Assembly: GCA_017449525.1 (NCBI GenBank)
Contig: JAFTFL010000004.1
Location: 221,327-285,326 of the forward strand
DNA: 64,000 bases
Origin: Bacteroidales bacterium
GTDB lineage: Bacteria; Bacteroidota; Bacteroidia; Bacteroidales; P3
Direction of reading: 5' to 3'
The position numbers and the translations under genes were made by a program. The notes under the pieces are model-generated. The model ran no database searches and was not told where the DNA came from. It saw only the letters and a list, made by a program, of their open reading frames with translations. Shown here in pieces: positions 27,998 to 37,089 of the stretch (its first letter is position 1; each line of letters opens with the position of its first letter).

Positions 27998-28753
27998 ATG
28001 AAGCGCTACGCACTGATAGGTAAAGAGCTGTCGCACTCCCTTTCGCAGCAGTATTTCCAGCAGCGGCACACCGACGGCTCATGCACCTACGAACTGCTGT
28101 CGGCCCACGAGCAGGCCAGCCGACCAGAGGACTTTGCCGCTTGGCTGCACCTCCAGTTGCAGAGCCGCCATCTGGTAGGATTCAATGTCACCACCCCCTT
28201 CAAACAGTGGAGCTACGCGCTGGTGGGCGAGGCCGATTCCGCTTGCCAAGCCATTGGAGCCACCAACTGTGTACGGGTGGAGTGGATGTCGTCGACGCAC
28301 TACCGCCTCATCGGTACCAACACCGACGCACCCGCCTTTGCCCAGTGCATCACTCCCCACTTGACCGCCGACCTCACCGAGGCACTCATTCTCGGCAGCG
28401 GTGGCGCGGCGCAGGCAGTAGCCTACGCGCTGCGACAGCTCGGCGTTAGCCCCTTCATTGTCAGCCGCTCGCCGCGGAGCAGTGCCATCGACTACGCCGA
28501 AGCCTGCCGCCTCTCGGGCTGCATCCGCCTCATCATCAACGCCACGCCCGTCGGCATGTCGCCCCACGTCGACCAGTCGCCCTGGCCGAACCCCAACCTG
28601 CTGACGGCCGCCCACATCTGCTATGACCTCATCTACAACCCCTCGCCCACCCAATTCCTGCGGCAGGCTGCCGCCCGCGGCGCCACTGCCCTCGATGGAC
28701 TTGACATGCTCCGCGCACAAGCCGAGTTGAGCTACCGCTTCTGGGGACTGTAA
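27998..28753 (+). CDS. aroE: Shikimate dehydrogenase AroE
   Basis: Reduces 3-dehydroshikimate with NADPH in the chorismate pathway. Substrate-binding serines are in GKELSHSLS, the catalytic lysine is in NVTTPFKQ, the partner aspartate in NTDAPAF, and the nucleotide loop reads GSGGAAQAVAYAL; NATPVGM is also present. The start at 27998 (MKRYALIG) gives the family N-terminus and 251 residues, typical of the short Bacteroidetes form; an upstream in-frame ATG at 27935 adds 21 unlikely residues. Confidence 0.94.
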   Translation: MKRYALIGKELSHSLSQQYFQQRHTDGSCTYELLSAHEQASRPEDFAAWLHLQLQSRHLVGFNVTTPFKQWSYALVGEADSACQAIGATNCVRVEWMSSTHYRLIGTNTDAPAFAQCITPHLTADLTEALILGSGGAAQAVAYALRQLGVSPFIVSRSPRSSAIDYAEACRLSGCIRLIINATPVGMSPHVDQSPWPNPNLLTAAHICYDLIYNPSPTQFLRQAAARGATALDGLDMLRAQAELSYRFWGL

Positions 28754-29297
28754 TCCCCCTCACTGCGCACTGCTTCAATGCGGTGCGCCCAAGTCTCCCG
28801 TACCATTCTCTACGCCATAACATCCGCATTACCAGACCATTTTTTCGTCACATACTGTGGCCGTCGACAGGACAGCCGACGACGACTTCGGGTGCCATTT
28901 GATGGGACACTCCCGATGGCTCTTTCCCAGGTCTCACCACCAGCGGAAAAGATAATGCGCATTATTCGGAGTACATAATGCGTATTATTGGGGGCAGACA
29001 ATGCACATTATGGTGCATCCACTTCCGCATCACGATGTATTTTCTGCGGAATAAGCCGAGTATAACCGGCGACAAAGCATCACCAAATGCCGCACAAAGT
29101 ACGCAGTGCAGAATGCTGATTTTTGGCATAGTAAAACTTCCGAAGACGTATGCGCGCATGCGGCTTCGATGCCTAAGCTGATGAAGGAAAGTGCATACAA
29201 AAATGGCGAACAACCACCCCCTTCGTCGGGTGACCGACCGCCTGATTATCTACAAAACCAATGCTGCTAAAAAACACTGGCAGAGGATACCGAAAAG
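28754..29297. other. Intergenic gap with degenerate tandem repeats
   Basis: About 540 bp between the convergent ends of aroE and the UDP-sugar dehydrogenase gene. No ORF stands out. The middle (about 28930-29120) is occupied by degenerate repeats with a 22-23 bp period; see the separate repeat entry. Confidence 0.6.
28952..29011. repeat. Three 23-bp-spaced near-palindromes
   Basis: ATAATGCGCATTAT (28952-28965, a perfect 14-bp palindrome), ATAATGCGTATTAT (28975-28988) and ACAATGCACATTAT (28998-29011) lie exactly 23 bp apart. A weaker continuation follows, including ACAAAG starting at 29072 and 29094, 22 bp apart. Both flanking genes end here, so a promoter operator is not obvious. Confidence 0.75.
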
Positions 29298-30551
29298 CTA
29301 ATCGCGACGGAAAATATCGCGCGTGTAGACCTTGTGGCGCACATCGTCTAGCACGCTGTCATAGCGGTTGGCTATGATGGCCTGCGACAGCTGCTTGAAG
29401 CGCACTATGTCGTTCACCACTTCCGAACCAAAGAAAGTGGAGCCGTCCTCCAGCGTGGGCTCGTAAATCACCACGCGGGCTCCCTTTGCCTTGATGCGCT
29501 TCATCACGCCTTGGATGCTGCTTTGGCGGAAGTTGTCGGAGTTGCTCTTCATCGTCAGCCGGTAGACGCCGATGATGCACTCGCGCTCGCTCTCAGATGA
29601 GAATTGGCCCTGACTGTAATAGTCGTAGTAGCCCGCCATGGATAGCACCTGATTGGCGATGAAGTCCTTGCGGGTGCGGTTACTCTCAACAATGGCGCTT
29701 ATCATGTTCTGCGGCACATCCTCGTAATTGGCCAAAAGTTGCTTCGTATCCTTGGGCAAACAGTAGCCTCCGTAGCCGAAGCTGGGGTTGTTGTAATGGG
29801 TTCCGATGCGTGGGTCGAGACACACACCCTCAATGATTTGCTGCGTATTCAGACCCTTGAGTTCGGCATAGGTGTCCAGCTCGTTGAAGTAAGAGACGCG
29901 CAGTGCCAAGTAGGTGTTGGCAAACAGCTTGACGGCCTCCGCCTCAGTACTGCCCATGTAGAGCACGGGCACCTCCTTCTTGATGGCACCGTCCTTGATG
30001 AGGTCGGCAAAACGGCGTGCCTGAACGGCCAGAAACTCATCATTCTGATCGTAGCCCACAATGATGCGGCTCGGGTAGAGATTGTCGTAGAGCGCTTTGC
30101 TTTCGCGTAGAAACTCGGGGGCAAAGATGATGCGGGGGCGCTGCCCAAAAGGCGTGGTGAACTTTTGACGCACGCTTTCGGTGTAGCCCACGGGAATGGT
30201 ACTCTTAATCACCATCACCGCTTCGGGGTTCACCTGCAGCACCTTCTCTATCACGTCTTCCACGGCACTGGTGTCGAAAAAGTTCTTGACGCTGTCGTAA
30301 TTGGTCGGCGCGGCAATCACCACAAAATCCGCATCACGGTAGCCCTCAGCGTGGTTCAGCGTTGCGCGCAGCGAAAGCGGCTTGGTGCGCAAATACTCCT
30401 CAATGTAATCATCTTGAATGGGCGACTGACGGTTGTTCACCATATCGACACGCTCTTTCACGATGTCGACAGCCTCCACGTCGTTGTGCTGCGCCAAGAG
30501 CGTAGCGATACTGAGGCCGACGTAGCCTGTTCCTGCCACAGATATTTTCAT
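29298..30551 (-). CDS. ugd: UDP-glucose/UDP-sugar 6-dehydrogenase
   Basis: NAD-dependent dehydrogenase that oxidises a UDP-hexose at C6, supplying UDP-glucuronate or a similar precursor for capsule or LPS. The N-terminal Rossmann motif is [10 protein letters not shown]; the catalytic cysteine lies in [15 protein letters not shown]. 417 residues, in the range of the short Bacteroidetes enzymes. It is monocistronic, with a -7 element about 35 bp upstream. UDP-glucose as substrate is inferred from the family. Confidence 0.92.
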   Translation of the reverse strand: MKISVAGTGYVGLSIATLLAQHNDVEAVDIVKERVDMVNNRQSPIQDDYIEEYLRTKPLSLRATLNHAEGYRDADFVVIAAPTNYDSVKNFFDTSAVEDVIEKVLQVNPEAVMVIKSTIPVGYTESVRQKFTTPFGQRPRIIFAPEFLRESKALYDNLYPSRIIVGYDQNDEFLAVQARRFADLIKDGAIKKEVPVLYMGSTEAEAVKLFANTYLALRVSYFNELDTYAELKGLNTQQIIEGVCLDPRIGTHYNNPSFGYGGYCLPKDTKQLLANYEDVPQNMISAIVESNRTRKDFIANQVLSMAGYYDYYSQGQFSSESERECIIGVYRLTMKSNSDNFRQSSIQGVMKRIKAKGARVVIYEPTLEDGSTFFGSEVVNDIVRFKQLSQAIIANRYDSVLDDVRHKVYTRDIFRRD

Positions 30552-30584
30552 TTCAACATGCCTTTCTTCTCAAGAATCAAGATG

Positions 30585-30592
30585 CAAAAGTA
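30585..30592 (-). promoter_or_regulatory. -7 promoter element TACTTTTG for ugd
   Basis: TAnnTTTG match on the minus strand 34 bp upstream of the ugd start codon; no matching -33 element recognised. Confidence 0.5.
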
Positions 30593-30686
30593 CACAAAAT
30601 AATCATCATAACACGCATTACGCCCCACATCTGTACGCAAAAAGCGCATTCGAGATGAATATCGCCGCTTCGCAACGTCGGCATCG

Positions 30687-32165
30687 TCAGATGTCGGACG
30701 GCATATCATCGGATAGCTCGAAGGCGCCATCCGCAAAGAAATCGTCGCGGAAATTAATCAGATACAACCGATCTTTGGCACGGGTACACGCTGTGTAGAG
30801 CCAGCGGAGATACTCCCTATCCAGCATGTCGTCCGTCAGATAACCTTGGTCCACAAAGACCACGGGCCACTGACCGCCTTGAGTCTTGTGGCAGGTGAGC
30901 GAATAGGCGAACTTCACCTGCAACGCATTGAAATAGGCATCCTCGTACACCGCCGCCAGCCGCTCGGCCTGAGTGTGGAGATGCAAATAATCCTCCATGA
31001 CGGAAGCAAATAAACGCTGTCCATCGGCCTGAGAAAGGGCTGGAGCCTCGGACATCAGCGTCTCGAGCAGCAATGTGCAGTCCAAGTTGGCCTCGTCAGG
31101 ATAATCCACAAAGCGCAACGTTACCTGTGCAAAATGGAACCCGTATAATTCCTGCTGCCGCCTCACGGCAAGTACCTCTACAATGTCACCATTCGCAATG
31201 AAGCCCATAGCCGACGACGACTCCAACCAATGGTAATTGTTCTTCACCACCATCAGCAAATCGCCCGTACACAGCTCGCCCTCCTTGAAAAGAACACGGC
31301 TACGGATGGCCTGATTGAAGAGATTGGCACGCTTGTTGGAGCGGCACACCACCACCACACCTTGCTCGCCATGATGCGAATACTCGCTGTTCAGAGCCTC
31401 CTCTAAATCAGCACCAGGCAACCGCACCATGTCAGCCTTTCCTCGCACATCCATCAGAGGCAACTCCACCGAATAGGCACTGCGCGTTCGAACGATCTCG
31501 TTCCGCAACGTGGTTGCACAACGCAGAATGCCCGACTGGTTGCCCTGACGTACCACCTCCGTCAGTTCACTCTCCCGAATATGCAGCGGTGAAATAGCCT
31601 CCAACACATCAGCCTGCAGCGCTGGACTTTCCGCAGCCCCGACGGGTGGCAACTGCGCCCCATCACCAATGAGAAGCAGCCTGCAATGGTTGCCATCAAG
31701 CACATAATCAATCAAATCGTCCAGCAAATTCCGACCCGACCCCACATCATGATTGCGCCCAATCATAGACGCCTCATCCACAATAAACAGCGTGTAGGAA
31801 AACTTATTGGCAGCACGCACCGTATGCAGCATGCCGTCGCTGTCGGGAACCGTCGTGTAGATGCGCTTATGAATCGTGTACGCCTTCCTCCCCGAATAAG
31901 CCGAAAGCACCTTGGCCGCGCGACCAGTCGGAGCCATCAACTGTGTACGTATCTTCAGTTGAGGAGCCGACTTGATAAGAGCTGACACCAGCGATGTCTT
32001 GCCCGTACCGGCATACCCCTTGAGAACAAAAGCCGCGCACTCATCCTCATCGAAGAGAAAATTCACAATCTCACCACACGCACGCCGCTGGTCTGCCGTT
32101 GGCACATGCCCCAAATGAGAATAAATGAGGCTACAAACCCTGTCATGCTGCACAACGCTCAGCAT
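30687..32165 (-). CDS. RecD-like ATP-dependent DNA helicase
   Basis: 492-residue superfamily 1 helicase of the RecD/Pif1 type. Walker A is GYAGTGKTS at residues 50-58, motif II is FIVDEASMIG, and the C-terminal motif V/VI region has SLTCHKTQGGQWPVVFVDQG and YTACTRAKDRLYL. RecB and RecC partners are not adjacent, so it is probably a stand-alone helicase such as those annotated 'exodeoxyribonuclease V subunit alpha-like' in Bacteroidetes. A role in repair or replication is inferred. Confidence 0.88.
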   Translation of the reverse strand: MLSVVQHDRVCSLIYSHLGHVPTADQRRACGEIVNFLFDEDECAAFVLKGYAGTGKTSLVSALIKSAPQLKIRTQLMAPTGRAAKVLSAYSGRKAYTIHKRIYTTVPDSDGMLHTVRAANKFSYTLFIVDEASMIGRNHDVGSGRNLLDDLIDYVLDGNHCRLLLIGDGAQLPPVGAAESPALQADVLEAISPLHIRESELTEVVRQGNQSGILRCATTLRNEIVRTRSAYSVELPLMDVRGKADMVRLPGADLEEALNSEYSHHGEQGVVVVCRSNKRANLFNQAIRSRVLFKEGELCTGDLLMVVKNNYHWLESSSAMGFIANGDIVEVLAVRRQQELYGFHFAQVTLRFVDYPDEANLDCTLLLETLMSEAPALSQADGQRLFASVMEDYLHLHTQAERLAAVYEDAYFNALQVKFAYSLTCHKTQGGQWPVVFVDQGYLTDDMLDREYLRWLYTACTRAKDRLYLINFRDDFFADGAFELSDDMPSDI

Positions 32166-32193
32166 TCCCGTAACGCATTATACTCATTTGTAT

Positions 32194-32264
32194 TCGATTT
32201 CATCACCTTTCCCCGTCTTCTTTATCCTCTTTCCTCGCTGGATTTATCCCCTTTTTCTCTACGT
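32194..32264. repeat. Weak purine/pyrimidine-biased repeat tract
   Basis: On the minus strand the tract is purine-rich and can be divided into units of 23-25 bp (32264-32240, 32239-32217, 32216-32194) that share a GxGGxAAxG-ATAAA-like core. The similarity is low and the call is tentative; it resembles the clearer 23-bp tracts elsewhere in the window. Confidence 0.3.
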
Positions 32265-32360
32265 TTTTCAACCTCTTTTATTTCCAACATCATCCACTTT
32301 ATCATAGAAATACTCCACACACTCTCACATCTTTTTCCTCTTCCGGCTTCAACCATATTA

Positions 32361-32393
32361 CGAAAAAGAGGAGACTGTAACACAGCCTCCTCT
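32361..32393 (-). terminator. Terminator after secG
   Basis: AGAGGAG (32367) pairs with CTCCTCT (32387) with further CTGT/ACAG pairing inside; on the minus strand TTTTTCG follows. About 40 bp beyond the secG stop. Confidence 0.8.
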
Positions 32394-32430
32394 CCAACTC
32401 ATCAATGAATATTATAAATACTTTCTCACC

Positions 32431-32766
32431 CTATTCTGCTGCCTCAACGGGCGTTGCTGCCACAGGATCCACGGGCGACACCGGCATTGCAGGCTCATTA
32501 TTCTCAACAGAAACCTGCGTGGCGCGCTGCTCCGAACGCGGACGCGGAATGGTAGCCGTCGATATGATGCAGAGCACCATCAGCACGATAGCCAACGTCC
32601 ATGTGGCCTTCTCAACGAAGTCTGTAGTCTTTCTTACACCCATGATTTGGTTCTGCGACGCAAAATTCGACGCCAATCCGCCGCCCTTCGACTTCTGAAT
32701 CAGAACAACAAATGCCAGCAAGATGCAGACAATGATTATCAATATAACAAGAATTGTGTATAACAT
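32431..32766 (-). CDS. secG: Preprotein translocase subunit SecG
   Basis: Small SecYEG subunit that aids protein export across the inner membrane. Two hydrophobic helices (residues ~2-24 and ~55-75) flank the conserved QKSKGGGLASNFASQNQIMG. 111 residues; the C-terminal ~30 residues are a proline, alanine and glutamate tail after the second helix. It lies 7 bp after the upstream TPR-like gene. Confidence 0.95.
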   Translation of the reverse strand: MLYTILVILIIIVCILLAFVVLIQKSKGGGLASNFASQNQIMGVRKTTDFVEKATWTLAIVLMVLCIISTATIPRPRSEQRATQVSVENNEPAMPVSPVDPVAATPVEAAE

Positions 32767-32773
32767 AGTCTCC

Positions 32774-33439
32774 CTACTTTTGATTATCTATCTTCTTCTC
32801 TAATTCTTCTAAACGGGTTGCAAAGATACTACTTTTCTCTGGATTTTTCTCTATGATTTTCCTATATACTTCGGCAGCTTGCTGATACTTGCCCTGCTTC
32901 TCCAATATAACGGCAAAAGTTTCAGTTTCTAAAGGCGAATGCTGCTTGAGACTTTTTTTGTCGGTCTCAGCTGGTGCAACATAATCTCCTCCACCTTTCT
33001 CCGAACCTCGATTTCCCGTTACATCCAAAAATTGCGAGAGAATAACACTCTTAGGTGCGGTCTTGAAAGAAACCTCCTGGTATGCATTAATTTCCTTCAT
33101 TATATCATAGCCTTCTCCACCCTCGCTTGCAAAGGAATCGTTCTTATGCTGTTCAATTTGAAATCTCGTCTCGGTGGCCAAAGCATCCATCGCCTTTATA
33201 GGCTGCGTCTGGTTCAGATGCTGTGTCAACAAAGAACGGTCTGGCACATACAGGGCAACTCGCGGATAATACCGCTCTTTCCACTGCTGAATACCCGCAG
33301 CCTTATCGCTCAGCAAGTCCAAGAGTTGTAGCAACGAACAATACGGATACTCCTTCTTGGTATCCATTATGGTTCGCTTTTCTTCTACGGAATATTCCCA
33401 CGGATTACTCAGCTTCTTGCTAAACAACTGCTTATCCAT
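32774..33439 (-). CDS. TPR-like protein encoded upstream of secG
   Basis: 221 residues from the MDKQLF start (an ATG five codons upstream is possible). The C-terminal ~60 residues (TETFAVILEKQGKYQQAAEVYRKIIEKNPEKSS) form one or two tetratricopeptide-like helices. The rest is helical and polar, without a signal peptide. In Bacteroides genomes, from memory, a similar hypothetical protein precedes secG. Function unknown; a role linked to protein export is only suggested by position. Confidence 0.72.
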   Translation of the reverse strand: MDKQLFSKKLSNPWEYSVEEKRTIMDTKKEYPYCSLLQLLDLLSDKAAGIQQWKERYYPRVALYVPDRSLLTQHLNQTQPIKAMDALATETRFQIEQHKNDSFASEGGEGYDIMKEINAYQEVSFKTAPKSVILSQFLDVTGNRGSEKGGGDYVAPAETDKKSLKQHSPLETETFAVILEKQGKYQQAAEVYRKIIEKNPEKSSIFATRLEELEKKIDNQK

Positions 33440-33476
33440 ACTGCATTCTTGCAACCTTTGCCGTGCAATTTAGGTG

Positions 33477-33484
33477 CAAAAGTA
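33477..33484 (-). promoter_or_regulatory. -7 promoter element TACTTTTG
   Basis: TAnnTTTG match on the minus strand about 38 bp upstream of the TPR-like/secG pair; -33 element not at standard spacing. Confidence 0.5.
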
Positions 33485-33540
33485 CAAAAAAATCAGCAAA
33501 TGTGCCGATTCCGTACAACACGAAGCCTCAATATTACGTT

Positions 33541-34047
33541 TTATCTTGCAGCAATGGACAGCGTGTCATCCTGTGGACGGGCTCCTTTTTGCAGCCTGTA
33601 GGTGATGTCAACCAGCGTGCCATCCTCATCTATGCGGTAGAGCCGTTGGTTGGTGGTCGGTGTCGATAACGGGCCCAAATCTTTGACATAAGGGCCCAAC
33701 TTCACGTAATTCCACAACGATGCATCCCAACACTGGGGCAACTGAGGCTGACCCGAATACCAAGCCAGCCTGAGACCAGAATTGTTGCCCTTTACGTATG
33801 CAGCCATGCGATGCAGCATTTCGGGGTCATTGTCTCCTCCCATGAAGCACAAACAGGTAACCTGTCCTTCATATCGATGCAACAAGCCATCAACCAAATC
33901 GGTTGTTAGCTCTAACCCCACATCGCCCCACAGGTGCTGACTATGACAACCCGTGCACCGAATGGGGCACAGCGACAGGCTCATCGCCAGCGTTACCTCG
34001 TCGGGCACCTCCGCAAATACCACATCGTAATCAGCCACCTTCAGCAT
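33541..34047 (-). CDS. nrdG: Anaerobic ribonucleotide reductase activating enzyme NrdG
   Basis: Radical SAM activase that generates the glycyl radical on NrdD. The [4Fe-4S] motif CPIRCTGC (C-x3-C-x2-C) is followed by HSQHLW, and FMGGDND is the SAM-binding GGD-like segment. 168 residues. It follows nrdD by 65 bp on the same strand and should be co-transcribed with it. Confidence 0.94.
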   Translation of the reverse strand: MLKVADYDVVFAEVPDEVTLAMSLSLCPIRCTGCHSQHLWGDVGLELTTDLVDGLLHRYEGQVTCLCFMGGDNDPEMLHRMAAYVKGNNSGLRLAWYSGQPQLPQCWDASLWNYVKLGPYVKDLGPLSTPTTNQRLYRIDEDGTLVDITYRLQKGARPQDDTLSIAAR

Positions 34048-34112
34048 CGCCCATCGTCTTTTTCTGCAGCAGGTTTTTCCTACACCTTATATTATTATAT
34101 ACGTCATACGTC

Positions 34113-36347
34113 TTACAGTCGCACTACAGCTTTGCGCACTTCGGCGTTCGAATCTGCCTCCGACAGCAGCACACTGCGCCTATCTGCCATGGGGTTATCT
34201 GGCATAGAATCCGTTCCATCCATCATCTGCAACTTTTCTACACGCTCCGCGTTGTCCTCCCACCGCGCATAGAACCGTCTGGCGGCCTCCTTCTGACGCG
34301 CCTGAGAAAAATTGCTAATACGCTTCATGTAGCCTATGATGCGCGTCATATAATCCAGATTCGTGCTGTGGCAATGCGGACATTCATGCAAGTACCGTTT
34401 GTCTATATGACCACAGTCGTTGCATATCGTATTCGGTATATTAAATGTAAAATAGTTACATCCTTCCTGAGCCGCCACACGCAACAGTTGTCGGTACTGC
34501 TCTTTCGAAAGATGCTCTTCCAGGTTGAGGTGCAGAGCGGAGCCTCCAGTGAGATGTTCCACATAGTGCCGTCCATGCAGTCGGAACTTGTCCAACACAT
34601 TCAGCGTCTTGTCCTCCACAATATAGAAATAACTGTTGTAGCAGTCGCGTGGCACCTGATATCCATCCTCCCTATCCCACTTGGCATGCTTCACACCCAC
34701 ATTCTCAGCAGGAATCATTTCGCAGTTGAACATCACGTCCTTCGTACGATACTTCTTGTTATAACGCTCTATCAACCCCAGCACATCTTGCACAAACCGT
34801 CTGTACTCTGCATTGTCGTCAATAGTAATACCCAAGAATTCAGCAGCCTCAACAAGTCCGTTGACACCAATAGTCAGATACTGCCGTCCCAAGTTGATAT
34901 AGCCAGCACTGAACAAAGGTAGCATTCCCTTCTGATAGAACTGCTTCAAATTCTCATTGTATGCCAACTGCACCTTGTGCACAAGGTCCACTATCTCTTC
35001 CAGATAACTCATGTATGACAGACCTCCCTTCACTGCATACTGCACGCATCGGTTGAGGTTAATCGTCAACACACTCTTGCTGCCCGTACTGACACCGCCT
35101 GCTCCCAATGTGTAGCTGAACCCGTTATCCTGTATCTCGTTGCGCAAACGACAGCACGACGACAGGCTATCCGCATTATCGCTCATGTAGGTAAAGAATG
35201 AGTGCCCTTCGGCATACATCTCAGCCGTAAAATCACCCCACTCGCTGTCCTGCACATCACCATCCTTGCACAGCAGAGCCATCGTTTCTACTGGGAAGGT
35301 CAGCGGAGCCTTAGTCCGCTCCTTATTAAACCACTTCATGAAACGCTTCTGAAGCCAACTCAACGACTCCCAACGCGGACGGCTACCATCTGGAAACACA
35401 AATTCTCCGAAGAGGCTCTCGAAGTAAGGACGGTCATAGTAGCTGATATTCCAGAACACAGCCTGGAAGTTGCGAGCACCTGTAGGCTGGTTGATGGAAT
35501 AGACTATTTGTTCAAAGCAGTCGCAGACAATCTTATCTATCGTCCTCTTCCGCACCGACATATCCACCACCTCTTCCGCATGGCGGAAATAATCATCTCC
35601 GTATTCCTTGCGCACAAAATAGTCAAGGTACATCAAAAACTCGGGCGTGGCGCATGCCCCACTAAGCATACTGCTCACAATAAATACCATGTTGATGAAA
35701 CCACCGCAGAACGACTTGAGATTGGTCGGTGCTGTCGAGTTGCCACCTATGGCTTTCGTACCAGCAAGCAGCCATGGATACATAGTAATGCTGGCGCAAT
35801 AGTTCGCCAAACTGGTCTCATCATTCTTGTAGATAAAGTGCTGCCCGAGCAAGCGCAGATACTTATCCGAAAGTTCCTTCCCGTACATATCCTTCAGCCG
35901 GTCGGTCAGCAGGCGACGGTTCAGGCGTATAAAGTTCGGTTTTGGCAATTCTCCAATCAGCGTAGCAATGTTCTTCTGCTCCACATTGGCATTCGCATCG
36001 TACTTGCTACCCGTGGCCGCATTGGCTGCATTGCAGTAGTCCATCAAGAACGTCAACTTGTCCAGCACCTCACGGTCTTCGGTATGCTGCTGTCGGTACA
36101 GCATAAAGCTCTTCGCCACAGCGAAATACTGCTCCGCCATCAGCGCCACCTCCACTTGGTTCTGAATATCCTCTACACTCATACCATTGCCCACCTTCAC
36201 CCGAGCAAGAATCGAGTTGAGGTCCTCCTCTGTAGCGAAAGCGCCCACACTCAAGAAGGCCTTTCTTATGGCGTTTTTAATCTTGTCAACGGAGAACGAC
36301 TCACTGCTACCGTTGCGCTTGCTGATGCGTATTTCTGCACTACTCAT
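34113..36347 (-). CDS. nrdD: Anaerobic (class III) ribonucleoside-triphosphate reductase NrdD
   Basis: Glycyl-radical enzyme that makes dNTPs without oxygen. An N-terminal ATP-cone (residues ~5-95, starting IRISKRNGSSESFSVDKI) is followed by the catalytic barrel; the C-terminal zinc site reads CNDCGH...CPHC, and the radical glycine lies in RIIGYMKR at about residue 672. The protein continues about 70 residues past that glycine, longer than the usual short tail. It is preceded at about 330 bp by a cobalamin riboswitch on the same strand. Confidence 0.96.
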   Translation of the reverse strand: MSSAEIRISKRNGSSESFSVDKIKNAIRKAFLSVGAFATEEDLNSILARVKVGNGMSVEDIQNQVEVALMAEQYFAVAKSFMLYRQQHTEDREVLDKLTFLMDYCNAANAATGSKYDANANVEQKNIATLIGELPKPNFIRLNRRLLTDRLKDMYGKELSDKYLRLLGQHFIYKNDETSLANYCASITMYPWLLAGTKAIGGNSTAPTNLKSFCGGFINMVFIVSSMLSGACATPEFLMYLDYFVRKEYGDDYFRHAEEVVDMSVRKRTIDKIVCDCFEQIVYSINQPTGARNFQAVFWNISYYDRPYFESLFGEFVFPDGSRPRWESLSWLQKRFMKWFNKERTKAPLTFPVETMALLCKDGDVQDSEWGDFTAEMYAEGHSFFTYMSDNADSLSSCCRLRNEIQDNGFSYTLGAGGVSTGSKSVLTINLNRCVQYAVKGGLSYMSYLEEIVDLVHKVQLAYNENLKQFYQKGMLPLFSAGYINLGRQYLTIGVNGLVEAAEFLGITIDDNAEYRRFVQDVLGLIERYNKKYRTKDVMFNCEMIPAENVGVKHAKWDREDGYQVPRDCYNSYFYIVEDKTLNVLDKFRLHGRHYVEHLTGGSALHLNLEEHLSKEQYRQLLRVAAQEGCNYFTFNIPNTICNDCGHIDKRYLHECPHCHSTNLDYMTRIIGYMKRISNFSQARQKEAARRFYARWEDNAERVEKLQMMDGTDSMPDNPMADRRSVLLSEADSNAEVRKAVVRL

Positions 36348-36675
36348 GGTACTTACTAATTATACATATTATATTATATTATTCTCTTCCCATCCTGCTC
36401 ACTTGCTCCACCCCACGCCCCCACATAACCCTCCCAACGACATCATCCATGTCGAACACCTCTTCCTTCGCACTGGTGTACCGAAAAGAACTCAACGCTT
36501 CTACAAAGACAACGGAAAGGAACACATACTTGCAGCATCATCCATACTGCCGACTTGTGCAATCAAAAAGACGAAGCTCATGCCCCTACTCCACCCGTCT
36601 CACAGTATAAATTCGTCTCACCACAAGTCCATGCGCTGTGCCCTAACCCTCGAAGGCTCCAAACGTACACTCACC

Positions 36676-36912
36676 AGACTGGCAGGTCTTCTGACTTACT
36701 CCTCCGAGCGACTTTACAAGAACCCCCTTTCCACTCTTTTCCCTCTCCATTTGGGTTTCTTTTCGCCAGCCTTCCCACACCACACTCGGTGCAGTGGCTT
36801 TTTTGGCGTTACTCTTTTGCCGCACGGCCTAACGGAGCTTACAGCAGCGGGACTGTCAAGGACTCTCACCTTGTTCCCTCTTAGCACCTTGGGACTCTTC
36901 CCTCCAGTGACC
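36676..36912 (-). promoter_or_regulatory. Cobalamin (B12) riboswitch
   Basis: On the minus strand the consensus blocks appear in order: GGGAACAAGGTGAGAGTCC, then CAGTCCCGCTGCTGT, then GCCACTG, GTGGGAAGG, and finally the B12 box AGTCAGAAGACCTGCC (36680-36697). It lies downstream of a TATCTTTG promoter element. The next gene on this strand is nrdD, about 330 nt away, with no ORF between. The expression platform was not resolved. Confidence 0.92.
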
Positions 36913-36922
36913 AATCTTGGTG

Positions 36923-36930
36923 CAAAGATA
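36923..36930 (-). promoter_or_regulatory. -7 promoter element TATCTTTG upstream of the riboswitch
   Basis: TAnnTTTG match on the minus strand immediately ahead of the cobalamin riboswitch; it would drive the riboswitch-nrdDG transcript. Confidence 0.6.
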
Positions 36931-37022
36931 CGCACAAATCCGTACACGGCTGCATCACCCACCTTGAAAGATATAAAGAGTTATGCACAGCACCTATGCG
37001 TAACTTCCTGCACTCCGATACG

Positions 37023-37061
37023 GATAAAAAAGAGAGGGACGGCCAAAGTAGCCATCCCTCT
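37023..37061 (-). terminator. Terminator after the T9SS cargo gene
   Basis: AGAGGGA (37033) pairs with TCCCTCT (37055), with an inner GGC/GCC pairing, then TTTTTTA on the minus strand. It lies about 30 bp beyond the stop of the secreted protein gene. Confidence 0.85.
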
Positions 37062-37089
37062 GAACATTCGTTGTTATACTCTGTTTCGC

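Noticed and set aside
35202-36359. 385-codon plus-strand ORF opposite nrdD
   Set aside because: Antisense shadow of nrdD.
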